A stretch of DNA of 64,000 nt, taken from positions 2,046,001 to 2,110,000 of the forward strand of contig NZ_AP022568.1 of assembly GCF_010727605.1 (NCBI RefSeq), written 5' to 3'. The notes beneath the pieces were generated by a model. That model searched no databases and was not told the DNA's origin. It was given only the letters and a program-made list of their open reading frames with translations. The translations under genes and the position numbers were made by a program. The DNA comes from Mycobacterium simiae. Lineage in GTDB: Bacteria; Actinomycetota; Actinomycetes; Mycobacteriales; Mycobacteriaceae. Of this stretch, positions 1-8,921 are shown one piece after another (the first letter of the stretch is position 1; each line of letters opens with the position of its first letter).

Positions 1-2379
1 AATGACCGGCCCCGCTCCGGCCGGCCCCTGGCCGATGGGGCCTTGCCCGGTGGGTCCGTGTCCGGCGGGCCCGGCCGGGCCGTGACCCGGGATTCCGCCG
101 GCGATCCCACCAGCTCCACCGGTGCTACCGCCACCCCCGAGCGCGGCGCCGTCCTGGCCGATGATGCCGCCGTGCGCTGCGCCGCCGGCCGCGATGCCCC
201 CGTTGGGTGCGCCGCCCGGCAATCCGCCGCCTGCGCCCGCGGCACCGGTGGCATGACCGCCCAGTTCCGCACCGCCAACGCCGACGCCCGCGGCACCGGT
301 AGCGTGACCGCCGAGTCCGGCGCCGCCGGCAACCGCTGGGGTCGCCGCGGGAGCGGCTGCGTGGCCGCCGAAGCCGCCCTCGCCGCTCAACGCGGCCGTC
401 CCGCGTGAACCACCAATTCCCAGGCCAGCGCCGCCGGCCGCGGCAGCGCCACCTTGGCCGCCGACTCCGATGCCGCCGAGCGGGCCGGCCACATGAGGAG
501 TGGCGGCGCCGTTCAGCGCAGCGCCTTCGCTAGCGATCAACCCCGCTTGACCGCTCGGGCCGGCACCCAGTGCGGCGTTACCTCCCACCCCGAGATTCGC
601 CTGGCCACCGGCCTGGCCCGCACCGCCAAGAGCACCACCGAAACCGCCGCCCACCTGGCCACCGAGATTCGCCTGGCCACCGGCCTGACCCGCACCGCCA
701 AGAGCACCACCGAAACCGCCGCCCACCTGGCCACCGAGATTCGCCTGGCCACCGGCCTGACCCGCACCGCCAAGAGCACCACCGAAACCGCCGCCCGCTT
801 GACCGCCTGCGCCGAACCCGGCGCCCGCCTGGCCACCGAGACTCGCCTGGCCACCGAGGTTCCCGACGTTCTGCGCGGCTAACCCGGCGCCCGCCTGGCC
901 ACCGACATTCACCTGGCCACCGACCTGGCCCCCGCCACCGAAAGCACCACCGAAACCGCCGCCCGCTTGACCGCCTGCGCCGAACCCGGCGCCCGCCTGG
1001 CCACCGAGATTCACCTGGCCACCGAGGTTGCCGACGTTCTGCGCGGCTAACCCGGCGCCCGCCTGGCCACCGGCCTGGCCCGCACCGCCAAAGGCACCAC
1101 CGAAACCGCCCCCGACCGCACTGCGGCCTCCGAAACCAGCACCCGCCTCACCGGCAAACCCGACACCGGCCTCCGCGCCCGCGTCGGCCCCGAATCCGCC
1201 GCCGGCTTGACCCGCGGCACCGAACCCGCCGCCGGCACGGCCGCCGAGGGCTGCACCCCCGCCGAAGCCGGCGTCGGTTTCGCCGCCGAGCCCGGCGCGG
1301 CCACCCACTGCAGCGCCCCCCTCAAATCCACCGCCAGCGTGCAAACCAACGCCCTCGCCAAGACCCGCCCGGCCACCGAGACCGCCGGCCCCGGACAGCC
1401 CGACGCCGCCACCAAAGCCGGCCTCGCCACCGACGCCGAAACCGGCACGACCGCCGGTCTCTACGCCCAAACCCAATCCGGCCCGGCCACCGAATCCCGT
1501 CTGCAGACCCAGGCCCGCGAGCCCACCGGCGCCGAAGCCGGCGCTGAAGCCAGTGTGGGCGCCGCCGCCGAACCCAAGCCCCAGGCCGGCATTGACATCA
1601 ACACCCAACCCGATACCGCCGCCGAAGCCCCCACCGAAACCTCCACCGAAACCGGTCCCCGCACCGAATTCGCCTGCGGCAGGGCGAAACCCGTCCCAAC
1701 CGGGCCGGAAGCCATCCCAACCAGGCCGGAAGCCATCCCAACCGGGGCGCGGATGTCCCCACCCGTGCTCGTGGAATCCCCAACCGGGCCGGAACTCGCC
1801 CCAGCCCGGACGGAAGCCTCCCCAGCCGGGCCCGAATCCGGGGCCGCACTCGCCGGTGCCCGGGCCGAACCCGCCCCATCCGGGCTGCCAGCCAAACCCG
1901 CCATATGTCCCGCCGTACAGTCCGGCGTCGACCGCACCGAGCAAGCCCGCACCGAAATTGCCCGCGATCGCGCTCCCGAGGCCTAGAGCGATGCCGGCGC
2001 CGTCGACAACCGGCGCGACCGCATCACCGACCAGGACGCCTGCGTCCTGAGCCACGGCGCCGACCAGACCCGGTCCGTAGCCGTAGCCGGGGTCGTAGCC
2101 GCCGTAACCGTCATAACCCCCATAGCCGTCATAGCCGTCATAGCCGTAGCCCGGGTCGTAGCCGTACTGGTCGGCCAGCACCTGTTGCAAACCGACGACA
2201 GGGTCGCCCACCCCAAGCGGCACGCCTGGGACGGCGCTGGCCAGCGCGGATGAGAACTCCGCCGGAGCCACATTGATCAGGCCGGCATTGGTCATCGCCT
2301 GTCCCGGACCGGCGACGAAAGCGCGCGCCGCGTCCGGGTCGCGGAACAGATCCAGGATGTATTGGATCAGTCGGTCCAT
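1..2379 (-). CDS. iniB: IniB-like glycine-rich cell-wall-stress protein, C-terminus outside window
   Basis: At least 793 codons are open and run off the left edge of the window. The ATG at 2379 follows AAGGGGA at a 7-nt spacing. Residues 1-60 form a helical domain beginning MDRLIQYILDLFRDPDAAR. Then comes a Tyr/Gly/Asp stretch, Trp-Gly-Phe-Arg-Pro-Gly repeats, and a very long Gly/Ala/Gln region. The segment ASEGAALNGA near codons 610-620 matches M. tuberculosis IniB as I remember it. IniB is the first gene of iniBAC, induced by cell-wall inhibitors such as isoniazid and ethambutol; its biochemical role is unknown. This copy is already longer than the roughly 480-residue M. tuberculosis protein because of internal repeats. 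iniA and iniC would be expected beyond the edge. A PE-PGRS protein is excluded by the N-terminus. Confidence 0.9.
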   Translation of the reverse strand, partial: MDRLIQYILDLFRDPDAARAFVAGPGQAMTNAGLINVAPAEFSSALASAVPGVPLGVGDPVVGLQQVLADQYGYDPGYGYDGYDGYGGYDGYGGYDPGYGYGPGLVGAVAQDAGVLVGDAVAPVVDGAGIALGLGSAIAGNFGAGLLGAVDAGLYGGTYGGFGWQPGWGGFGPGTGECGPGFGPGWGGFRPGWGEFRPGWGFHEHGWGHPRPGWDGFRPGWDGFRPGWDGFRPAAGEFGAGTGFGGGFGGGFGGGIGLGVDVNAGLGLGFGGGAHTGFSAGFGAGGLAGLGLQTGFGGRAGLGLGVETGGRAGFGVGGEAGFGGGVGLSGAGGLGGRAGLGEGVGLHAGGGFEGGAAVGGRAGLGGETDAGFGGGAALGGRAGGGFGAAGQAGGGFGADAGAEAGVGFAGEAGAGFGGRSAVGGGFGGAFGGAGQAGGQAGAGLAAQNVGNLGGQVNLGGQAGAGFGAGGQAGGGFGGAFGGGGQVGGQVNVGGQAGAGLAAQNVGNLGGQASLGGQAGAGFGAGGQAGGGFGGALGGAGQAGGQANLGGQVGGGFGGALGGAGQAGGQANLGGQVGGGFGGALGGAGQAGGQANLGVGGNAALGAGPSGQAGLIASEGAALNGAATPHVAGPLGGIGVGGQGGAAAAGGAGLGIGGSRGTAALSGEGGFGGHAAAPAATPAVAGGAGLGGHATGAAGVGVGGAELGGHATGAAGAGGGLPGGAPNGGIAAGGAAHGGIIGQDGAALGGGGSTGGAGGIAGGIPGHGPAGPAGHGPTGQGPIGQGPAGAGPVI
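592..1070. repeat. Tandem repeats inside iniB (72-bp and 168-bp periods)
   Basis: A 72-bp unit starts at 592, 664 and 736 and is almost identical in all copies; the third is truncated near 795. It encodes a 24-residue Gly/Gln/Ala unit. A second similarity has a 168-bp offset: the block beginning gcttgaccgcctgc at 797 recurs at 965. Both periods are multiples of three, so copy-number change keeps the frame. Confidence 0.85.
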
Positions 2380-2503
2380 GATCGATTCCCCTTCGAAATT
2401 CCCTTCGCCGGATATCCGGCGTCCTGTCCTACACGGTATGGACGCCGCCCAATCTTCCGAATCGGGGACTGAACCCGTAATGCGCCAGGACCACATCGGG
2501 ATC

Positions 2504-2573
2504 TGTAGGGTGGGGCCATTAGGGGATTAGGGGGTGCGTAGGGACACACGGCTGACCCCCTAGTTAGCCGTGT
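2504..2573. promoter_or_regulatory. Candidate IniR-binding region upstream of iniB
   Basis: The 236-bp gap between the Rv0340-like gene and iniB contains four TAGGG elements, at 2506, 2520, 2528 and 2539. Two of them form a tandem ATTAGGGG pair (2518-2533). TAGGGGGT (2528-2535) is mirrored by ACCCCCTA (2555-2562), and ACACGGCT (2546-2553) by AGCCGTGT (2566-2573); both 8-bp arms are perfect. The ATTAGGGGGTG string recurs upstream of iniR. Binding by IniR is inferred from this sharing and from the known control of iniBAC by IniR. Confidence 0.55.
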
Positions 2574-2615
2574 TTCAGCACGTCAGAGGGATAACCGGGG
2601 ATTGTCCGGGTGGGC

Positions 2616-3155
2616 CTAACCGTGCAGACCGAAGTCGTGATGCTGAGGGTCGCCGGGATGCTGATGGTTGACCGGGTGGTCCCACAGACTCAGTTCGTCG
2701 GGCGGTAAGCCGCCATGGTCGACCGGGATATCCGCCTCGGCAACACCAGTGAACTGCGGCGAAAGCTCATGGGGGTCGGCCCCGAGCGGACGCGGGTCCG
2801 GCGCCGGCGTGACGGACGCCGGGGCGGCTGGTTGGTGGATCACTCGGGCGTCCCAGCTGTGTGAGTCGACCGCCGCGGCCGGGGCATGCGGCGTGAACGC
2901 ATCCAGAGCGGCGGCAGCCGCACCGCTTGCCCAGACGTTGCCGTGTTCGGCGGCCGGCTGTCCCGCGGCAGGGCCACCAGCAGCGGTCATCGACAACGAG
3001 TCGGTGACCACAGGGATCAAGTTGTTGACATCGGCGCTGGTGACATCGGTGAGATGGGCGTCGGCAATAGCTTGCGCGGGGTTGGCCGCATAGCGCGCCG
3101 CGGCGTCGGGGTCACGCACGAGCGAGATGACGAAATCGAGCAATGAGTTTGCCAC
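2616..3155 (-). CDS. Rv0340-like protein with IniB-type N-terminal domain
   Basis: A 179-residue protein of unknown biochemical role. The GTG at 3155 is chosen because AGGAGG (3169-3164) lies 8 nt upstream; the longer GTG at 3164 overlaps that ribosome site. Residues 1-55 (MANSLLDFVISLVRDPDAAA by translation) are clearly related to the start of the neighbouring IniB: both share a hydrophobic helix, RDPDAA, a P-x-x-A turn and an Ala/Val-rich end. The rest is Pro/His/Ala-rich and probably disordered. It lies just upstream of iniB on the same strand, as Rv0340 does in M. tuberculosis, but 236 bp of apparent regulatory DNA separates them, so iniB probably has its own promoter. Confidence 0.85.
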   Translation of the reverse strand: MANSLLDFVISLVRDPDAAARYAANPAQAIADAHLTDVTSADVNNLIPVVTDSLSMTAAGGPAAGQPAAEHGNVWASGAAAAALDAFTPHAPAAAVDSHSWDARVIHQPAAPASVTPAPDPRPLGADPHELSPQFTGVAEADIPVDHGGLPPDELSLWDHPVNHQHPGDPQHHDFGLHG

Positions 3156-3274
3156 CGCGCACACCTCCTGATCCCCGCACCGCCGCCTGCTGGGAAAGCC
3201 CGGTCACCGATCACGATGCTATCGGTTCGGCAAGGCGATGTGATCGGTGCGCAACCCACCCGCGATCGGAGCCG

Positions 3275-3299
3275 ATTAGGGGGTGGGTACTTAGGGGAT
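3275..3299. promoter_or_regulatory. Candidate IniR site upstream of iniR
   Basis: ATTAGGGGGTG at 3275-3285 and TTAGGGGAT at 3291-3299 form a direct repeat, with TAGGG cores at 3277 and 3292, in the divergent gap between the Rv0340-like gene and iniR. The first copy is identical over 11 bp to the element at 2526-2536 in front of iniB. This would fit autoregulation and control of the Rv0340-like gene. Inference only. Confidence 0.45.
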
Positions 3300-3392
3300 C
3301 GGTGGACGTACGGGGATGGCTACCCGGGGATGGGGACCAATGCGGTTATGGTGGGAAAACCCGAGCGGTGCCGAATGCAGGGGGTGCGCGAG

Positions 3393-5810
3393 ATGAGTGC
3401 GGCTGCCCGTTCCGGGGATGTGACGGCAATTGCCGACGAAGTGTGCGATGCCTTGGCCACCGCGGCCGCCGTCCCGGCGAAGGTTCTGATCAGCGGCGGC
3501 ATCGGCACCGGCAAAAGCACCGCGCTGGCGGCTGCCCGCGACGCGCTGCGCGGCGCCGGGCTGACCGTGATCGCGCGTCCTCCGCAACCCGGCGATCCGC
3601 CGGACGCGGCGGTGGTGATCGACGACGCCCATCTGCTCACCGAGGCCGAACTGCTCGCCCTGACCCCACGCGTCACCGACCCGCGCTGCACCGTGGTGCT
3701 GGCCGCCGAGCCCCAGGCGCAGCTGCGCGACTTGACCGTGGCGATGGAACGGGACCGACCGCGCCTGTCATTGACACCGCTCACTGTGACCGAGGACCTG
3801 ATGCGCTGCACCGCGGGACTTCCCTTCCTAGTGCACGCGACCGTGCAAAGCACCCGACCTGCGGCCGAGGCGGCCACTTTCGCGCTGATCGCGCGGTTGA
3901 ACCGGCTCGACGAACCATACCTGGACACGCTACTGATCATGTCGCTGAGCCAAGACCTCGGCTCCGCGGATATCGCTGCGGCACTTCGATATTCGCCCTC
4001 CGATGCGCGCCGATTGGTGGATCGCGTCCGCGCCGGCGGACTCGTCGAACCGTCGCACAGCCCGGAGTTTCTGCAACAGGTACACGGCGCCGTGGCGCAG
4101 ATCGTCGGCAATGCCCATCACCGCGACGTCGAAAGCGCGCTGCTGCATTCACAACTCGACCTGTCCACGATGTCGCCACAGCTCGCGCTGCGACTGGCCG
4201 AACACGGGCTGCAAGATGATCGGCTGGCGGCCCTCCTCGCTCGGCAGGCAGCAGATGCACGACATGAATCATCAAGAGCGGCGAGGTTATACCGGGCGGC
4301 ACTGGATGCCGGAGGCGCGGGACTGGCCGCGCCCGTGGCCGACGCGCTGGCCCGCAGCGGAGCGTGCGCGGCCGCCGCCGCATTGGCCGACGGTCTGTTC
4401 GGCTCGCCCGATGCCGCCGAACGCGCCGCAGCGGTGCGGATCGCGGCCAGCGTCGCGACCCACGAGGGTAACGCCGGGCAGGCGGCAGAACTGTTCGGCT
4501 GGCTGGGCCCGCAACCGGACGCCGTCGTCGGTGCGGCTGCCGCGATGGTGTTCGCCGCTACCGGTGATCTAGCCGCCGCGCGTGATGCTCTGCGGCCCAA
4601 CGATTCCGGGCTGCCGACCATGGCCGCCCGGACCGCACGCAGTCTCGCCGAGGGATTGTTGCTGACCATGGATCGGCCCTACCCGGTAGCGATCGCGAAA
4701 CTCGGCCAGGCCATCGCGACCGCACAATCCGCCATTGACTTCATGCCTGACAGCCCCGCCGGGCTGGTCACCCTGGCCGCGATACACGGTGGCGATCCGG
4801 TCCGCGCCCGCAGCGTGATCGGTCGGGCCGTGCGCGCCGACGGCGACGCGGTGTTCCGGTCTCGGCACATGCTGCTGGCAGGCTGGATCAAAATGCAGGA
4901 CGGGCAGTTGGTCTCGGCTGCCGCGGACGTCACCGCGGCCGGTTCCGTCGAGCTGTACCGGCGCGACGCACTCTGGGCGGCGGCGCTGCAAACGGCGATC
5001 GCTCGTCGCAGCGGGGATACCGGTGCGCTGCACAAGCATTGGTACGCGGGCATCGAAGTGCTCGCCGAGTACTCCATCGATTTGTTCGCCCTGTTGCCGT
5101 TGGGCGAGTTGTGGGTGGCAGCCGCCCGCCTGCGTCAGGTCGAACGGCTGCGCCATGCTCTGGAGCAGGCGTTCACTCTGCTGGATTCGCTCGGCAATCC
5201 GGCGCTGTGGTCAACGCCGCTGCATTGGGCGGGCGTGCACGCCGGCATCCTCGCCAACGCGCCGGAGCTGGTCGCGCCGCATGGTCAGGCCCTCGGCGCG
5301 GCCACTGGAGTCAGCCCACTGGCCCACGCCCTGTCGGGCGCTGGTCGTACCTGGCTGCGGGTCCTGGCCAATCAGGTCGACGTCGACGAGGTCAGGGCGG
5401 CGGCCCGGGCGCTCGCGCAGGTCGGCCTGACCTCCGACGCGACCCGGCTGGCCGGGCAGGCGGCGCTGCAGACACCCGACGGCAAGGTATCCGGTGCGAT
5501 GCTGCAGCTCGGCCGCGACCTCAAGGGCGGTGCCGCACCGGAGGACGCCCCCGCTGCGGCACCGGGCGACGAATCGCGCGGCGCCACTTCGCCGGCGCAG
5601 CCGCCGTCGGGTTCCCAGCTGTCGCGGCGCGAACGTGAGGTTGCCGAACTCCTGCTGCTGGGTATGCCGTACCGCGACATCGGCGCGCAACTGTTCATCT
5701 CGGCGAAGACGGTCGAGCATCACGTGGCGCGGATCCGTCGCCGGTTGGGTGCCGGGTCACGCTCGGAGATGCTCTCTATGATTCGTGCGTTGCTGGCTCC
5801 GAACGACTAA
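3393..5810 (+). CDS. iniR: LuxR-family ATPase regulator IniR (Rv0339c homologue)
   Basis: An 805-residue STAND-type regulator. A P-loop GGIGTGKST lies at about residues 35-43 and a Walker B-like VVIDDAH at about 75. An alpha-solenoid, Ala/Leu-rich middle follows, then a C-terminal LuxR helix-turn-helix (SRREREVAELLLLG through KTVEHHVARIRRRLG). The ATG at 3393 has AGGGGG 8 nt upstream; in-frame upstream starts at 3348 (ATG) and 3216 exist but lack as good a site. The M. tuberculosis and M. marinum homologue activates iniBAC, in M. marinum in a vitamin B12- and methylmalonyl-CoA-mutase-dependent way. Its divergence from the Rv0340-like/iniB pair is the conserved arrangement. Effector binding by the solenoid is an inference. 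Confidence 0.9.
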   Translation: MSAAARSGDVTAIADEVCDALATAAAVPAKVLISGGIGTGKSTALAAARDALRGAGLTVIARPPQPGDPPDAAVVIDDAHLLTEAELLALTPRVTDPRCTVVLAAEPQAQLRDLTVAMERDRPRLSLTPLTVTEDLMRCTAGLPFLVHATVQSTRPAAEAATFALIARLNRLDEPYLDTLLIMSLSQDLGSADIAAALRYSPSDARRLVDRVRAGGLVEPSHSPEFLQQVHGAVAQIVGNAHHRDVESALLHSQLDLSTMSPQLALRLAEHGLQDDRLAALLARQAADARHESSRAARLYRAALDAGGAGLAAPVADALARSGACAAAAALADGLFGSPDAAERAAAVRIAASVATHEGNAGQAAELFGWLGPQPDAVVGAAAAMVFAATGDLAAARDALRPNDSGLPTMAARTARSLAEGLLLTMDRPYPVAIAKLGQAIATAQSAIDFMPDSPAGLVTLAAIHGGDPVRARSVIGRAVRADGDAVFRSRHMLLAGWIKMQDGQLVSAAADVTAAGSVELYRRDALWAAALQTAIARRSGDTGALHKHWYAGIEVLAEYSIDLFALLPLGELWVAAARLRQVERLRHALEQAFTLLDSLGNPALWSTPLHWAGVHAGILANAPELVAPHGQALGAATGVSPLAHALSGAGRTWLRVLANQVDVDEVRAAARALAQVGLTSDATRLAGQAALQTPDGKVSGAMLQLGRDLKGGAAPEDAPAAAPGDESRGATSPAQPPSGSQLSRREREVAELLLLGMPYRDIGAQLFISAKTVEHHVARIRRRLGAGSRSEMLSMIRALLAPND

Positions 5811-5945
5811 GCCGCTGGTCAACGACCTGCATCGACGGGAGTTAGGGCAACCTTTCTCGCGACGGTAGCAGCGCAGATGTCACTATGAGCTAGCGAAGAT
5901 CGAACGAATTTTCGCTTGGTGACGAGGCGTGGGGAGAGACCTTCT

Positions 5946-8891
5946 GTGACCACACAGACGCTCATCAGACTGGTGCTAGGCCTGGGCTTGACCGCGGTTG
6001 TGGTGTCGTTGGCACTCAAACGCGTCTGGTGGCTGTATCGGCTGGTCATGGCCGGCCAGCCCGCGAGCGGCCGTACTGACAACGTCGGTTCGCGCATCTG
6101 GGCGCAGGTCTCCGAGGTGTTCGGTCAGCGCAAGCTGCTCAAATGGTCGATCCCCGGCCTAGCCCACTTCTTCACCATGTGGGGATTCTTCATCCTCATC
6201 ACGGTCTACATCGAGGCGTACGGCACGCTGTTCCAGCCCAACTTCCACATCCCGATCGTCGGCCGCTGGAACGCGCTGGGTTTCTTGCAGGACTTCATCG
6301 CTTTGGCGGTGCTGGCGGGCATCACCACGTTCACCATCATCCGGTTGCGCAGTGAGCCAAAGGAGTACGGTCGTTCGTCGCGCTTCTACGGCTCCCACAC
6401 CGGCGGCGCTTGGCTGATCCTGTTCATGATCTTCCTGGTCATCTTCAGCTACGCGATTTTCCGCGGCGCCGCGGTCAACACCGGCAACTTCCCGTACGGC
6501 CACGGGGCGTTCTTCTCCCACGCGATGGGCGCGCTGATGCATCCGCTGGGGCCGACGGTCAACGAGTGGGTGGAGACCTTCGCGCTGCTCGCCCACATCG
6601 CGGTGGCGCTGATCTTCCTGCTGATCGTGCTGCACTCCAAGCACCTGCACATCTTCCTGGCGCCGATCAACGTCACCTTCAAGCGTCTGCCCGACGGCCT
6701 CGGCCCGCTGCTTCCGATGGAGTCCGGCGGCAAGCCGATCAACTTCGAGGATCCCGGCGAGGACGACGTGTTCGGGCGCGGCAAGATCGAGGACTTCACC
6801 TGGAAGGCCAACCTCGACTTCGCCACCTGTACCGAGTGCGGACGCTGCCAGTCGCAGTGCCCGGCCTGGAACACCGGCAAGCCCCTGTCGCCCAAGCTCG
6901 TCATCATGGACCTGCGCGACCACTGGATGGCCAAGGCGCCCTACATTCTTGGGGAAAAGGAGACGCCTCTCGAGTCCACGCCGGAGGGCGGACTCGGCGA
7001 AGAACTGCGCGGTGAGAAGCACGCCGAAGAACACCACGTCCCCGAATCCGGCTTCGGCCGCGTGCTGGGCTCCGGCCCGGAGCAGGCCACCCGACCGCTG
7101 GTCGGCACCGCCGAGCAGCGCGGCGTGATCGACCCCGACGTGCTGTGGTCGTGCGTGACGTGCGGCGCCTGCGTCGAGCAGTGCCCGGTCGACATCGAGC
7201 ATGTCGATCACATCGTCGACATGCGCCGCTACCAGGTGATGATGGAGTCGGAGTTCCCCTCGGAGCTCTCGGTGTTGTTCAAAAACCTTGAGACCAAAGG
7301 CAATCCGTGGGGCCAGAACGCCAGCGACCGGACCAACTGGATCGACGAGGTCGATTTCGACGTCCCGGTCTACGGCGAAGACGTCGACAGCTTCGACGGC
7401 TTCGAGTACCTGTTCTGGGTCGGCTGCGCCGGCGCCTATGACGACAAGGCCAAAAAGACCACCAAGGCCGTCGCCGAGCTGCTGGCCATCGCCGGGGTCA
7501 AGTATCTGGTGCTCGGCACCGGGGAGAGCTGCAACGGCGACTCGGCCCGCCGCTCCGGCAACGAGTTCCTGTTCCAGCAGCTGGCCCAGCAGGCCGTCGA
7601 GACCTTGGATGGCGTGTTTGAGGGCGTCGAGACCGTCGACCGCAAGATCGTGGTCACCTGCCCGCACTGCTTCAACACCCTCGGCAAGGAGTACCGCCAA
7701 CTGGGCGCCAACTACACCGTGTTGCACCACACCCAGCTGCTCAACCGGTTGGTGCGGGACCAGAAGCTGGTGCCGGTCACGCCCGTCTCCCAGGACATCA
7801 CCTACCACGACCCGTGCTACCTGGGCCGGCACAACAAGGTGTACGAGGCGCCGCGCGAGCTGATCGGCTTCGCGGGGGCCAACCTCACCGAGATGCCACG
7901 GCACGCCGAGCGCAGCTTCTGCTGCGGGGCCGGCGGTGCACGCATGTGGATGGAAGAACACATCGGCAAGCGCATCAACCACGAACGCGTCGACGAGGCG
8001 CTGGCCACCAACGCCGCGACAATCGCGACCGGCTGCCCGTTCTGCCGAGTGATGGTCACCGACGGGGTCAACGACCGGCAGGAAGAGGCCGGCCGCAGCG
8101 GGGTGGAAGTGCTCGACGTCGCCCAGATCTTGCTGGGATCGCTCGAGTACGACAAGGCGACGCTGCCGGAAAAGGGTGCCGCCGCAAAGGTGGCGCAGCA
8201 ACGGGCCGCGAAAGCCGAACCGACGCCGCCGAAGGCCACTGCCCCCACGGAAGCTGTCACGGAAGCGCCGGCGGAAGCGCCCGCCGAGGCCCCAGCTGAG
8301 ACCGTCGAGCCGGCGGCCGCGGAGCCGGAGAAACCCGCCGCCAAGGTGGCCCCGGCCCCCGCGAAGGGGCTGGGCATCGCCGGCGGCGCCAAGAAGCCGG
8401 GCGCCAAGAAAGCGCCCGCCGCCTCGGCAACGACGACCTCGACAACAGCCACCTCGGAAGCTGCCGCGGAGGCCAAGGCTGCGCCGGCCAAGGGCCTGGG
8501 GCTGGCCGCCGGCGCCAAGCGGCCCGGCGCCAAGAAAGCCGCGGCGGCTCCGGCTGCCGCGGCACCGGCCACCGAGGCCAAGGCGGAGAGCGCCCCAGCC
8601 GCCGCACCCAAGGCTGCCGAGGCTGATGAAGCGCCCAAGGCGCAGGCCGCACCCGTCAAGGGGTTGGGCATCGCCGCCGGTGCCAGGCGCCCTGGCGCGA
8701 AGAAGGCGAGCGCCGCTGACGCGAAGGCCAGCACCGAAACCGAGCCCAAGACCGAGGCGCCCGCACCCGCCGAGCAGCCGGCGGAGGCCAAGCCGAAACC
8801 GGCCACCGAAGCCGCCGACGACGCCGCACCGGCAGCACCCGTCAAGGGGCTCGGCATTGCCCGCGGCGCTCGTCCACCGGGTAAGCGCTGA
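5946..8891 (+). CDS. etfD: EtfD, membrane-bound ETF oxidoreductase (Rv0338c homologue)
   Basis: A 981-residue protein starting at GTG with GGGGAGAG upstream. The N-terminal third has several membrane helices (a nitrate-reductase-gamma-like region). It is followed by two 4Fe-4S motifs, CTECGRCQSQCP and CVTCGACVEQCP, and CCG-type cysteine-rich domains (HDPCYLG, CCGAGG). The family passes electrons from electron-transfer flavoprotein, and hence from acyl-CoA dehydrogenases, to menaquinone; in M. tuberculosis it is needed for fatty-acid and cholesterol use. The last 200 residues are Ala/Pro/Lys/Glu-rich with four spaced copies of a KGLGIA-x-GA-x-x-PGAKKA unit. An imperfect iron-box-like string lies upstream at 5842-5855. 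Transcribed with the aminotransferase gene 30 nt downstream. Confidence 0.9.
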   Translation: MTTQTLIRLVLGLGLTAVVVSLALKRVWWLYRLVMAGQPASGRTDNVGSRIWAQVSEVFGQRKLLKWSIPGLAHFFTMWGFFILITVYIEAYGTLFQPNFHIPIVGRWNALGFLQDFIALAVLAGITTFTIIRLRSEPKEYGRSSRFYGSHTGGAWLILFMIFLVIFSYAIFRGAAVNTGNFPYGHGAFFSHAMGALMHPLGPTVNEWVETFALLAHIAVALIFLLIVLHSKHLHIFLAPINVTFKRLPDGLGPLLPMESGGKPINFEDPGEDDVFGRGKIEDFTWKANLDFATCTECGRCQSQCPAWNTGKPLSPKLVIMDLRDHWMAKAPYILGEKETPLESTPEGGLGEELRGEKHAEEHHVPESGFGRVLGSGPEQATRPLVGTAEQRGVIDPDVLWSCVTCGACVEQCPVDIEHVDHIVDMRRYQVMMESEFPSELSVLFKNLETKGNPWGQNASDRTNWIDEVDFDVPVYGEDVDSFDGFEYLFWVGCAGAYDDKAKKTTKAVAELLAIAGVKYLVLGTGESCNGDSARRSGNEFLFQQLAQQAVETLDGVFEGVETVDRKIVVTCPHCFNTLGKEYRQLGANYTVLHHTQLLNRLVRDQKLVPVTPVSQDITYHDPCYLGRHNKVYEAPRELIGFAGANLTEMPRHAERSFCCGAGGARMWMEEHIGKRINHERVDEALATNAATIATGCPFCRVMVTDGVNDRQEEAGRSGVEVLDVAQILLGSLEYDKATLPEKGAAAKVAQQRAAKAEPTPPKATAPTEAVTEAPAEAPAEAPAETVEPAAAEPEKPAAKVAPAPAKGLGIAGGAKKPGAKKAPAASATTTSTTATSEAAAEAKAAPAKGLGLAAGAKRPGAKKAAAAPAAAAPATEAKAESAPAAAPKAAEADEAPKAQAAPVKGLGIAAGARRPGAKKASAADAKASTETEPKTEAPAPAEQPAEAKPKPATEAADDAAPAAPVKGLGIARGARPPGKR

Positions 8892-8921
8892 TCACGGATT
8901 GGCCTCTATCAGCAAAAATCA

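Noticed and set aside
43..2276. Several long Arg/Pro- or Ala/Thr-rich plus-strand frames (for example 570-1547)
   Set aside because: They are antisense or out-of-frame readings of the GC-rich repeats of iniB; repeats of RDSPGHR-type composition and lack of starts argue against genes.
6159..8201. 680-codon open frame on the minus strand
   Set aside because: Exactly antisense to etfD, whose Fe-S motifs are certain; composition is that of a mirror frame.
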